Below are positions 1-11,237 of a stretch of DNA of 64,000 nucleotides, one piece after another. Every line of letters starts with the position of its first letter. The stretch's first letter is position 1. The stretch comes from Diadophis punctatus similis (Eukaryota > Chordata > Lepidosauria > Squamata > Dipsadidae), in assembly GCA_023053685.1 (NCBI GenBank), contig JALIGW010000004.1, forward strand, positions 86,568,249 through 86,632,248, written 5' to 3'. The position numbers and the translations under genes are program-made. The notes below the pieces were generated by a model that was not told the DNA's origin, did no database searches, and saw nothing but the letters and a program-made list of their open reading frames with translations.

Positions 1-115
1 ATTAACTGAATGTGCACCAAAGTATTCTTATACTACCTGTTAAATCTAAATAAGATGCTGGTCCCATTAAATATAGCGCCACACTTTAAAATATTCCTGA
101 GTGATATTGAGAATA

Positions 116-1110
116 CCGTATTTTTCGAAGTATAAGATGCACCTTTTTACCCCCAAAAAGAGGGTGAAAACTTGGGTGCATCTTATACACCGAATGTAGC
201 CCCACCCACCCAGCCACCCCCACCCTTTGGCCTCTGTATTCCAGCAATTTACCTGTTTGCAGCAAACAGGGAAGAGCCTGCTAAGCCAAGCAAGTCCTTA
301 GCAGCTTCCCGATCTACAGCTGATTTGCCACGTGCTAAAATGAAACTGAAACTGAAACTACAAAGAGGCAAATAGCTGGGAGAGACACACAGATTTTTAT
401 TTTCTGCTGAACTGGAAGCAAGGGGGTAAGTGAATAACTATAAATGTCTGTAGAATGTTCAAATTATTAGACTTATTTTTTAAAGACTGCTTTATTATTG
501 TTCTAGAGCCAGGGGTCTCCAACCTTGGCAATTTTAAGACTTGTGGACTTCAACTCCCAGAATTCCACAGCCAGCTTTGTTAGCTTTGCTGGCTGTGGAA
601 TTCTGGGAGTTGAAGTCCACAAGTCTTAAAGTTGCCAAGGTTGGAGACCCCTGTAAATCCAGACAACTTAACAAAATAAAGAAGCTTTTTAAAATAAATG
701 CTTGCTCTGAAGAGGCCCAGTGCTATTGTATCTTCTTTTAAATAATAGAGAATAATGTATACTTCCAGAAATTTAAATTAATTTTAACAGCTCTGTACAA
801 GTATAGTCTGAAATGTAACAGTGTCCTGTTTAGTATTAGAGTTAAATCCTGACTTACCTTGGAGTAGATCTATTTAAATAATTGGGAGGAGTTAGTGTGA
901 CTACATTTAAGAAAACTTTCTGGCATAATGTACATTTCTCCAATTCTTTGCTATTTCTATGGGTCAGGCACACATGCACAGAAATACACAGCAAACAGTG
1001 TATATCATCTGTGCTGTTTGCTGTTTGGCAAATTGCTTGGAGGCAGAGGCCTTTTTTCCTTGTTTTCCTCCCCTAAAACTAAGGTGTGTCTTATACTCCG
1101 AAAAATACGG
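116..1110. mobile_element. Non-autonomous mariner-type element with TA target duplication
   Basis: Near-perfect terminal inverted repeats: CCGTATTTTTCGAAGTATAA at 116-135 and its complement ending in CCGAAAAATACGG at 1110. Each end is flanked by TA (114-115 and 1111-1112), the Tc1/mariner target-site duplication. No transposase reading frame remains. A second, palindromic element lies inside it at 510-653. Confidence 0.75.
510..653. mobile_element. Palindromic hAT-like MITE nested in the mariner element
   Basis: A 144-base near-perfect hairpin. It begins CAGGGGTCTCCAACCTTGG and ends with the reverse complement, with arms of about 65 bases on either side of a short centre near 580. The CAGGGGTCTCCAACC terminus is typical of hAT (Charlie-like) elements. 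I see no convincing 8-base target duplication. Confidence 0.65.
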
Positions 1111-1328
1111 TAAGTTATTTTCTACTTAATTGGGGAAAATGTAAGTTAAGTGGTATTTTATATTGCTTAAATGCAAAATTAAAAGTTCTAGCTTAACCAA
1201 ATTTTGTCACTCACAATGCTTTCTCAAGGTTTTCACAATTACAGTTACTACTGGTTGGTGAATTTATTATTTCGTTATTTTGAAAAGATAAATCTTAATA
1301 TGTGTCTGTATGTTTATATATGTTTTAG

Positions 1329-4300
1329 GAAAAAGAAGATGACATATCAACTTCTCAGCAGCACAAAAGCCCTCAAGGCTTGAGTGACACAGGATATTCC
1401 TCTGATGGCGTCTCGAGTTCACTTGGTGAAATTCCAAGTCTTATTCAGACGGATGAAAAGGACGTGTTGAAAGAGTCCTTTGAAAAAGAGTCTCTTTCGC
1501 AAGGGGGCAGCCCGGCTAGCCCCTCTGACCTGGCTAAGCTAGAAAGCACCGTCTTGTCCATTCTGGAAGCTCAGGTCACAAGCCTGGTGGAGGAGAAGTC
1601 TGGAAGAACCCGCGGCCTTTCTGCTGAGCAGACAAAGGTCTCTCGTGAAACAGCACTCTTGTCTGTCACCTCAGAGCTATTCGGTTCTGAGGAAGAAGGT
1701 TTGAGAAAACTGGGCATTCGAGATGAAGGAGACCCTGAACAAGGCAGTAAAGAAACTTTGCCCTCTCAGAAAGGGCCCAAGCAGACAGCAGGGGTGGCAG
1801 AGAGTGCATCAACCAGAAGGCCGCGCTATGACTCTGTGGAAGATAGCAGTGAGAGCGAAAACTCCCCTGTGCCAAGAAGAAGAAGAAGGCAGACCAGTGC
1901 TGGCTCCTCAAGCAGCGATGATGAAGGCAAAGCAGAAGACAGTCCAGGTTCAGGCGATGATGAGGATTTCATTCGGAAGCAAATCATGGAAATGAGCGCT
2001 GACGAAGATGCTTCCGGTTCCGAAGATGAAGAATACATCAGAAAACAGTTAAAAGAAATTAGTGCAAATGAAACTCAGAAGAAGGAAGAAGTTAAGATAA
2101 AAAAAGGAATAGGTGGAAAACATAAGAGGGTGTCGCGTAAAAGTAGTGCAGGCTATGAAGAGGATTCCGGAAGGCGCCATTCCTGGCATGACGATGACGA
2201 CGATGAGGCTTTTGATGAAAGTCCAGAACCAAAATATAGAGAGACGAAAAGTCAAGAGAGTGAAGAAATTAGTGCCACCGGAGGAGGGGGTCTTCGCCGC
2301 TTCAAAACAATAGAACTTAACAGTACAATTACAAATAAATTTTCTGAAGGATCAGAAACACCAAAGAGATGTTTATACTTTGATGAAGAGCCAGAATTAG
2401 AAATGGAGAGCCTTACAGATTCACCAGAGGACAGATCACGGGGAGAAGGATCTTCTAGTCTGCATGCCTCCAGCTTCACCCCAGGTACGTCTCCTACCTC
2501 TGTTTCGTCCTTCGATGAAGACAGCGACAGCAGCCCCAGTCACAAAAAAATGGGGGGAGAAACCAAGCAGCAGCGTAAAGCCAGACATCGGACACATGGG
2601 CCTCTTCTCCCGACAATTGAAGATTCTTCCGAGGAAGAGGAACTCAGGGAGGAGGAAGAGTTGCTGAAGGAGCAGGAGAAACAGCGTGAACTAGAACAGC
2701 AGCAAAGAAAGAGCTCTAGCAAGAAGTCTAAGAAAGACAAAGATGAGCTCAGGGCCCAGAGAAGGAGAGAGCGACCAAAAACACCACCCAGTAACCTTTC
2801 TCCAATCGAGGATGCTTCCCCAACCGAAGAACTGCGTCAGGCGGCAGAAATGGAGGAACTGCATCGATCTTCCTGCTCTGAATATTCGCCGAGTATTGAA
2901 TCTGACCCTGAAGCTTTTGAAATCAGTCCGGAAAAAATAATAGAAGTGCAGAAGGTTTATAAGCTGCCAACGGCTGTCTCGCTCTACTCTCCTACAGACG
3001 AGCAGCCCGTCGGAATGGCCAAGCAAGGGAACAATCAGAAGATTTTGAAAAGCGCAGAGGAGGTATATGAAGAAATGCTGCAGGCGTCTCAGATGGCCAA
3101 ACCTCTTCCAGATGAAAACGAAAGGGAAGAGGTGTTCGAGAAGGAGTCTTTGTATGGCGGCATGCTCATAGAAGACTATATCTATGAATCGTTAGTAGAG
3201 GGTGCGTACAGTGGGGAGTCCAACCTCATTTCAAAACAAGTGTGTGAGGAATTTAGCCAAGAGGAAGAGCAAAAAAAAACCCCGGAGCACATCTATGAAG
3301 AATCTATGCAAAAACCCATTGATTTACAAGACACCTATTATAGGATAGAGCTTTTGCATTCAATTATGCCTCAAGAAGACATTGTCTCTAGTTCTTACAT
3401 CATGCCAGAAAGTCATGAAATCGTTGTCCTGGACAATGTGGCACCATCTTCGAGTGATGAAAAGCAGCTGCTAGATGCAGACGTGGTTTATGAAGATCTG
3501 ATGAAGCGGCAGGGAATACAGCTGACCCCGGGCTCCAGCCCTACTCAGTCATCCCCTGAATTAGTTTCCGTCACAAAGAGGAGACTGTCTGGAGAAGCAG
3601 GAGATAGTAACTCCCTAGTTTCAAGCACTTCTTCAGCAGTTTCAGACACAACATCAGCGAGCCCTGTAGTGCTGCCCATTCCAGATGTTAAAATTACCCA
3701 ACACTTTACAGTTGAAGAAACAGAGGATAACTATTTTACTGATTATGCCCGTGAGGCGGAAGAAATTATTTCCCAGGAAACGTTCATGTTGACAGACTCA
3801 GAGGCCTTAGAAAGTGCCACCCCTGTTTTCGCATCGGATACATGTTCTCTCACATCATCTACATCTTCTGTTTACACCACTGGCACCCCTTCGCCTGTAG
3901 CTGGATCAGATGGCTTCGCTACCATTTGTAGAGATTCAGCAGGTGCTCTTAGTGGACTATCAGATTCAGAAGGGGTCGTTTCAATGGCACAGGCTACTAC
4001 AATTTCCCAAATTGAGGTCTATGAACCTCTTGCGTTATCCCCCAAGAAGGCACCCATAGCCAAAGATCTGACTGATGCCAGTCAGGCGTCAGTTATCTTT
4101 CCTGAAACCGACTCCTTTGTATCCACTTCTGTGGAAACAAAACCCACAAGTGTTGTCCCTGCTGCCTTGGCAGAAGATGGCAAAGCTGGAAGACACATGG
4201 CAAAGTTTAATGAACTAAAGAGGCTTTCTGAAGATGAATATTCAAGGATTTCCATTAATGTGACAGGAATAGATGCTGTATCTGACCAAGAAGTTATCTG

Positions 4301-6294
4301 CATAGTTCCATTATGTACTGTTTCTTCTGTTATCCCTGCACCTGAAACTTCTCCAGCTTCCATTGCTAGTTCCCAAACATACTCGTTTTTGGAAAGATCT
4401 CTTGTTCATCCCTCCCCACCGTATGCTCTTCCTCCTCCTCCTCCTCCTCCTCCACCACCACCACCACTTCCCCCTCCTCCCCCACCTCCCCCACCCATTC
4501 TACCAAAGCCAGCCATTTATCCTAAAAAGAAGCCACCAATTAAAACTGCAGTGACCACAGTTCCCACCGTGATACCATCCCTTAGTACTGTCGAAGTAGG
4601 AGAGACCTCTGCTATAAAAACTAGTGTGTCTCCTGTCACAAAAATATGCACACCGACCCCACCTCCCGTCCCCCCTAAGCCAGCTTTAATTCCAGCAGGG
4701 CTTGTATTCGCACACAGACCTTCTGAAATAATAAAGCCTCCTATTCCTCCTAAACCATCTATTCCTCAGCTACCGGTGTCTGTTCATAAACCAACAGAAA
4801 CACAGTCCAAGCCAGCAGGCCTGCCTTTTACCAGCTCCATGACTCTGAACTTGGTTTCCCCTGCTGAATACAGATTGACCTCTCCCACCTCCCCATCATC
4901 TCCACATTCTAATAAATCCTCCCCGAGGTTATCCAAACCCTCTCAGGAAACCTATGTTGTTATCACGTTGCCCTCTCAGCCCGGGACTCCAACTGAATCC
5001 ATTACCAGCCAAGCCATCAGCAGCTGGCCTGCGGCTTCACCCCTTAAGGAACAAGCGCCAGAGGCTGTACAGACATTATTCATGCCATCTGTAAGTTCAC
5101 TGCAAATGCAAAGTACAACAGATCAAAGCAAGAGTATCCCGGATGCTTTGAATGCTGTTGCTTCTATCCCTACCACTGGACAGCCAATTTTTGGCATAGT
5201 GCCTAAGTCCACCACAGAACTAATAACAACAGGGATTGCCAGGACTGCCGTGTCTTTGGTAAAAAATGCCGGGTTAGATAGCGTTTCCATAATGATGCCC
5301 CCAGACACTGTACCTGCGGTAGAGAGAACTAAATGCAGAGAAAATGGAAGATCCCGTGTCTTTGGTGACGTTATGGATCTCCGTACCTTGACTAAAACTA
5401 GTATTGATAGAACAGATAGCTGTATGGACCTATCTGCCACTCCCGCAGATGTGAGAAGACAGACAATGGCAGGTGACACTTCTGGGCAGTGGGTAAGCAC
5501 AGTTCAGCCAGGGATCATAAATCTTAGTACTGTGTCCATGGTCAGCCTCTCTTTAGCTCCAGTGGCTGATGCCGTTTCAGTGGTGACCTGTGCATCTACT
5601 CTAAGTTACAGTGCAAGTATAGAAAGCCTCATAGACCTTGGGCATGGAATGACAACTCCACTTCAGTTAACAATATCAAAGTCTTTTGAGCCCGGTCCTG
5701 GAATAACGGGAAGCCAGGCCCTCTTTTCAGGCAGAGAAGATGCTCCCATCAATCTGTCCCTGGGTACGCCAGCATCTGCACTCGCCTGGGCTGCTACAAA
5801 GCCTGCAACCGCACCTCCGCTTCGGGTAACCAACGATTGCATCACTGCTTCTCCTGCTCACAAAGCTGTGGACAGCGGTGTAGTTGACCTGAGCACTACA
5901 AAATCCTACAGAACGATGGTGACCGTTGATGAAACGACTTCTGGATTTTTTACAACTGTAATAGAAGACGATGAAAAACCTGTAGATTTGACTGCAGGGA
6001 AAAGAGCTGTTTGTTGTGATGTGATTTACAAATTGCCATTTGGGAGGAGCTGCACTGCTCAAGCCCCAGCAACTACCCTCCCGGAAGATCGTTTCGGCTA
6101 CAGGGATGACCACTACCAGTATGACCGCTCCGGGTCCTACGCTTACAGGGGAACTGGGGGCATGAAGCCCTCCATGTCAGACACCAATCTGTCCGAGGCT
6201 GGGCTCTATCCGTATAAAAGCAAGAACGCCTTTGAGTACCAGGTTGGGGCGGCCGATCTAGCGGTAGACTTGACTTCTGGCAGAGTCACTACAG
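1329..6294 (+). CDS. PCLO: PCLO window exon 1: acidic, Ser-rich and proline-rich scaffold region
   Basis: A giant exon of 4,966 bases (1,655 codons plus one base). It starts after the acceptor ttttag and ends before gtcagt. The N-terminal SDTGYSSDG...SLGEIPS block (1380-1440) is characteristic of piccolo. Next come poly-acidic/Ser segments with a duplicated IRKQ motif (1956-2075), then a Glu/Lys/Arg-rich coiled-coil-prone stretch (about 2608-2860, probably CC1). Four YE-x-x-M/L motifs lie at 3060-3505. A polyproline run (about 4420-4500) is followed by two PPxPPKP SH3-type motifs at 4653-4682 and 4737-4757. The last 320 residues carry many [D/N]-L-[S/T] motifs, including PVDLT (5979-5993), a CtBP-type sequence. 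The region is otherwise predicted to be disordered. Confidence 0.96.
4420..4500 (+). repeat. Coding polyproline (CCN)n tract
   Basis: This stretch of CCT, CCA and CCC codons encodes about 24 prolines broken by one leucine, followed by LPKP and a basic PKKKP. Mammalian piccolo has a polyproline run at the matching place. The mixed codons argue against recent slippage. Likely role (inference): binding of actin regulators through profilin, EVH1 or SH3 modules. Confidence 0.85.
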
Positions 6295-6709
6295 GTCAGT
6301 ATGACAAGACATTGGACTTTTCTTGGAAACTTAGTAACAACGTTGCTCACCTCATTTCAAGATGATTTTTGCCTTTTTTTTTCTTTTTCTTTTTTGCCTT
6401 TCCCCCTTTCATTAGGCTTTATGTTCAACAGTGTGGCAAATTTTGTTGGAATTTACCCATGTATTTTTTTTTCCAATTTTCATCAGTTGTTTTATGGAAA
6501 GAGGTACCCGCATGTGCCCGCATGCTCAGAAAATGTTCTTCTTTTCTTCCTCTCCTGCCCAATAAAATGTTGAAGATTTGCATGCATCTCCTTCCCGCTT
6601 TATTGCTCATATTTATCACTCATCTCTGTAGGCTGCCTTTCAGAATCCACACAAAAATTAAAGGCAGTGTTTTGGGGGACTGGACTATAACTTTCCCCTA
6701 TAATTTCAG
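6295..6709 (+). other. PCLO intron, short
   Basis: 415 bases between the gtcagt donor and the aatttcag acceptor. It is T-rich near the donor, and I see no repeat or gene in it. Confidence 0.85.
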
Positions 6710-8694
6710 GTGAAATTATGGATTATTCAAGCAAGATTTCTGATCCATATCCAGAGAGCCGGCAGGTGATTTCTGGCATTAGTGCACCTCAGTATTCCCA
6801 AGCAAGAATTGTCTCCTCCTTAGGAGCCCCCTATGGAAGTGTGTTGAGATCCTCCAACGGGGTGGTTTACTCCTCGGTGGCAGCTCCGATCCCATCTACG
6901 TTCGCTATCACCACACAGCCGGGCTCTATTTTCAGCACTTCAGTCCGAGACCTGCCTTCTCTTCATGCCATTGATTCGGTGCCTTCCTTGCTAAACTTGC
7001 CACAGAGCCAGGCGCTCCCAAGATCATTGCAATTTTTGACTACCGTAGCTTCTGAAAAAGACCCATCCGTTGCTGGCCTTGACCCAGGGATACAACCTCT
7101 CCCTCTAGAAGCTATTGCCGCTGAGCCAACACTGCCTGTCTTCAGTGCGGCTTCTGAAGCCTTCCTAGATGGAATTGAAGATGAAGGAACTGTTCTCATT
7201 GACCCCGAAGAAGACAAGCAGCAGCATCTGGACATAGAACGTGAGCTTCTGGAGCTTGAAAAACTGAAGCAGCAGCGCTTTGCAGAAGAGCTGGAATGGG
7301 AACGTCAAGAAATACAGAGGTTTAGAGAACAAGAACAATTCATGGTTCAAAAGAAGCTCGAGGAACTGCATTCCATGAAGCACCACCTTCTCTATCAGCA
7401 GGAAGAAGAGAGGCAGGCTCAGTTCATGATGAGACAAGAAACATTGGCTCAGCAGCAGCTACATATCGAACAAATCCAACAACTTCAGCAGCAGCTTCAC
7501 CAGCACTTAGAAGAGCAAAAAATCCACCAGATGTATCAATATAATTACGATCCTTCTGAAATGGTGTCCCCAAAAACGACCACAGATCAAGTCCTCCTCA
7601 ATGGCCAATACGCTGCAAGCAACCAGTTCTGGCCTGGTGAGGAGGTGATCACCACTACCTCTGCTCTCCTGGGGATAGAAATACCAGACAGCCAAGGCTG
7701 GTACGCTGTCCAATCGGAGGGCATGACTCAGTATGTTCCCAAGCCAGGGACGTTAAGTTCTGTTTCTGAGCTATCTGTTAAAGACGTGGATGTGAGAGAG
7801 GAAAAGCAACTAAAAAAGAAGAGTTCCACACCAAAGCTGCACGGCCTTTACGGGGAACATGATGAAGGCACTGAAGGTGAACCCAGGGGTCTTAAAAAGA
7901 TAGTGGAGAGCGGCGTCCAAACGGATGATGAGGATAGTGCAGACTTAGGCTATGCAGACAGGAGACGCAGAACCAAAAAGAGCGTTGACACAAGTGTTCA
8001 GACGGATGATGAGGACCAAGACGAATGGGATCCCACCAATAGATCAAGAAGAAAGACCCGTGTAGGGAAATATGAAGGGAGCACGGAAGTGGGTAAGGCT
8101 AAACCCTTTCCCAAGGTCTCCAGCATTGCGGTACAGACCGTGGCAGAGATATCTGTACAAACTGAACCTGTCGGAACCATAAGGACTCCATCGGTCAGGG
8201 CCCAGTTAGATGCAAAGATAGAAATAGTCAAACACATTTCAGCTCCAGAAAAGACGTACAAAGGAGGAAGTTTGGGATGTCAGACAGAAACAGATTCAGA
8301 CGCCCAGAGTCCCCCGTATCATAAAGCCACTTCCCCGCAGAAAGATAAAAAGCGCCCAACGCCATTAGAAATAGGCTATTCATCCCACCTTCATCCTGAA
8401 AACACCCTTCAGGTAGCTCCTTCAGCTCCTAAATCTCCCAAAGTCCTCTATTCTCCCATTTCACCTGTTTCTCCAGCTGCAGTCATGGAGTCGGCCTTTG
8501 TGCCCTATGAGAAGCTGATGGCTGAAGATAGTAGTTCTCAGAAAATGCTTCATGCCGACGTGCCCACGGCTGCTCAGCTGAGCCCAGAGTCTGCCAAGGG
8601 GATCCAGCGTTCTTTGTTGGACCCGAAGCCTCTGAGCCCCATGGCTGAAGATCTCCTCTCCAGAGCTCATTTCCAGTACGCGGATGGCTTCCTG
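6710..8694 (+). CDS. PCLO: PCLO window exon 2: long coiled coil and VQT motif cluster
   Basis: 1,985 bases. The first two bases complete a Gly codon, followed by EIMDYSSK. A Glu/Gln-rich heptad-like stretch at about 7200-7540 ([15 protein letters not shown] through [15 protein letters not shown]) is a strong coiled coil, by order the CC2 region shared by piccolo and bassoon. After it come VQT/CQT motifs: GVQTDDEDS (7912), SVQTDDEDQ (7993), AVQT (8128), SVQTEP (8152) and GCQTETDS (8275). Ser/Pro-rich SPISPVSP sequence then leads to the C-terminal end at the ctg|gtaaga donor. Translating through the donor adds only 24 residues before a stop, so it is taken as spliced. Confidence 0.95.
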
Positions 8695-11237
8695 GTAAGA
8701 ACGCTTTTTTCACCTGTTGACACTATACGTTGTAGTAATGAGCATTGCTTTGTTAACTGGCTGGAGTAGATGAAATGTTCAGTGAACGGTTTTAGAAACG
8801 AAGGCCTGTCATGTTAGAAACCAGGATAAGTTCACTTTAAAAATAGAATTAATACTGCAAGAAATATGCTATTGACATTTCACTGGAGAAAGAGATGGTC
8901 TTGAATAAGAGCATCTAATTGCAATATCTATAGTGTAGTCATTTCTTTACATAATTAACTTATCAACATTTTTCTTTGTACATTTGGTCTATTTTTAAAA
9001 ACTTAAATGTATTCACATCACAAGGGCACACTTGTATATACACCAGCCTTTTTCTTTCTAAGTTTTTTCTCCTCTCTGTGTACAGTAAAAGGGTTGTAAT
9101 TAAGTACGGTTCCTTAAACACATGGAATATATGGAGCACGTCTACTGTATTTGCAGAAAAGATGAATTGCCAACTATTTGCTCAGTATCAGTCTTGTTGG
9201 TTTTGTGTGTTCTACTTCTCCAAGAATGTTAAGTCGGGTCCAGCTGAGTTCATCCTATGAGCTAAAAATCACCATAATCAGAAACGGAATATTGTGGAGG
9301 TCATTGTGTGAAGAGTATCCTTGGTATCTGGGAGTCAATGTCACTCAGATCTGCTCCGTGGACAGGTCCAGTGGAGGTGCCTGGAGTCCAGTATGGATTT
9401 CTGGAGGGAGCTTCCAGCCATGCCTCCCATGGAAGGGGATAGGGTGCTCCGGATTGTAAGCTCAGCCATCCATGTGTTAGCTGCAGGTTGATCAAGGCCA
9501 CGTGGGAGGTGATCTGTCATGGGATCCATGCAGTGATTTCTGCTTCTTTGAGTGGGGTCTCAAAGCCCCCTTGGCCTTGAAAGAGGAGAATGCGCACCCG
9601 CTCCTTAAGAGATCATCAATTTCTATCCGGTCTCCAATCTTTCATATTCAGGGAAGTTGCAGAGTGGGTAGCTGCTAAAGCCTATACTCCTCTATTTTTT
9701 TATTTAGATAAATATTTTTTTTTATTTTGGCAGCATTTGTAACAAGCTAGGGCAAAAGCAATAAATATTGCTTGATTTTTCTGTCGGTTTAGAAATCAAG
9801 AGTGACTGGATGGTATTTTCTGGGAAATTATTGATTAAATTCTGGCACTTCTTATGTATCTCCAGTGATTTATCCTAACCAAATGTTGAAAGTTGAATAT
9901 GGGACTTGCCATGACTGAGAAAGATTTACATCTATGAAACAACCATTACTTTCCAATGAAAGTTTATATTCTTGTATAATGGTATGCTCCAGTGAGAAGA
10001 TATGAGGTCAGAATCCGTCTAATTTGTATTTGAGAAATTAGTTTTATTTAGCTAATATGGGCCAAATTCATTCAGTATTTCAAACAAATCAATTTGATTC
10101 AGTTGTCCCAAACTAATATGAAGTTTTAAACATATTCATTTCCACCACCCCTCTACTTCTCCGAATTTTGTAATATAATCCTCAGCCTACCTCCAGAAGG
10201 GGTTTTTAATCCCAAAATTTTGTGTGCATTTTTAAAAATCATAAATACTAAAAATAGAATACAGTAGGCACAAATATATACATACGAAGAACTATTAAAA
10301 GCCAAAAACAATCAAAAGGTATGAAGTCTGCTGAATGAACACCATTTGAAGCAAGGGTGATTTGCAGCGATAAAGTGTAGTCTGATCTAGCGAATGATAT
10401 TGGAGTAAATTACTTATAGCTCGATTTTCATTTTCTTATGTCAGGCATTTCATTGTTTTAAACTATTATTTTGGCTTAGCGTTTTTCTCCTTTTGTGTGT
10501 GTTCTGTTTAACATTACTGATCTTCAAAGGGAATTGTATGTAAGATACAAACCAAAATGGACTATTTCCACTAGACATGGTTTCTAGAATGCATAAATTG
10601 AAGGTAGGTATTCCTGTCACTCATGAGAAGTGTTTCTTCACCGATATTGCCTAATGCTAATCTTCTCTCTGTTGTTCCACTTCTAGTATATATGCTCAAA
10701 TTTTGTAGATGCTGTTTTGGCAGTTGAATAAAGTAGGCAAAATCTACTTTTTTGTGGCACCCTAGTCTCTTCCATTTGCACAACAATCTTAAGTTCTGAT
10801 AGAAGACAAGGATTGCTGCAGGCCTAAAAGATTATGGATGATCAGGTCATGAATTGATTCTGCTGTCCCACTGCAGTATCAGATGTCTCCTAATCCAGTT
10901 TCTTGTTCCCACCAGTGGCAAGGCAAATTGTTCAATAAATCCCCAAAGAGTCTCTTTCCATAGTGCTGGCTCTCCAGTTCCCGATACGAAGACATTGCCT
11001 CTGGCATGGCAGGTCAATTCTGCTTAATGGGTAAAAGAAACGGATAGATCCCTTCTTTATGAATTTTATTGATTCACTTTTAAAGCTGTCTAGAACAATG
11101 ATAAATACTTTATTCTTTAATACTGAGCTCCGTAAGAGCTCAGTAAATTGTATCATGTATTTTGAAATACTTGATGGGTGACACGTTGTGCTATCTGTTT
11201 CCAAAACAATGTATCTTCTCTGTTTCTGTGTGTGCAG
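8695..11237 (+). other. PCLO intron; no recognised element
   Basis: 2.5 kb of AT-rich DNA. I recognise no exon, SINE, LINE or RNA gene. The open frames are short and codon-poor. It ends in a T-rich tract and the acceptor tgtgcag. Confidence 0.7.

Larger units (their letters stand above)
1..1328 (+). other. PCLO intron (partial), repeat-filled
   Basis: This intron has no exon signature. Most of it (116-1110) is a DNA transposon. The intron ends in a T-rich stretch and the acceptor AG at 1327-1328. Confidence 0.8.

Noticed and set aside
6374..6713. Small open frames between exons 1 and 2
   Set aside because: They lie in a poly-T-rich intron with proper donor and acceptor. The translation is Phe-rich with no family features.
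8695..8769. Extension of exon 2 by 24 codons past the donor
   Set aside because: The donor gtaaga is strong and exon 3 joins in phase 0. The extra residues look random.
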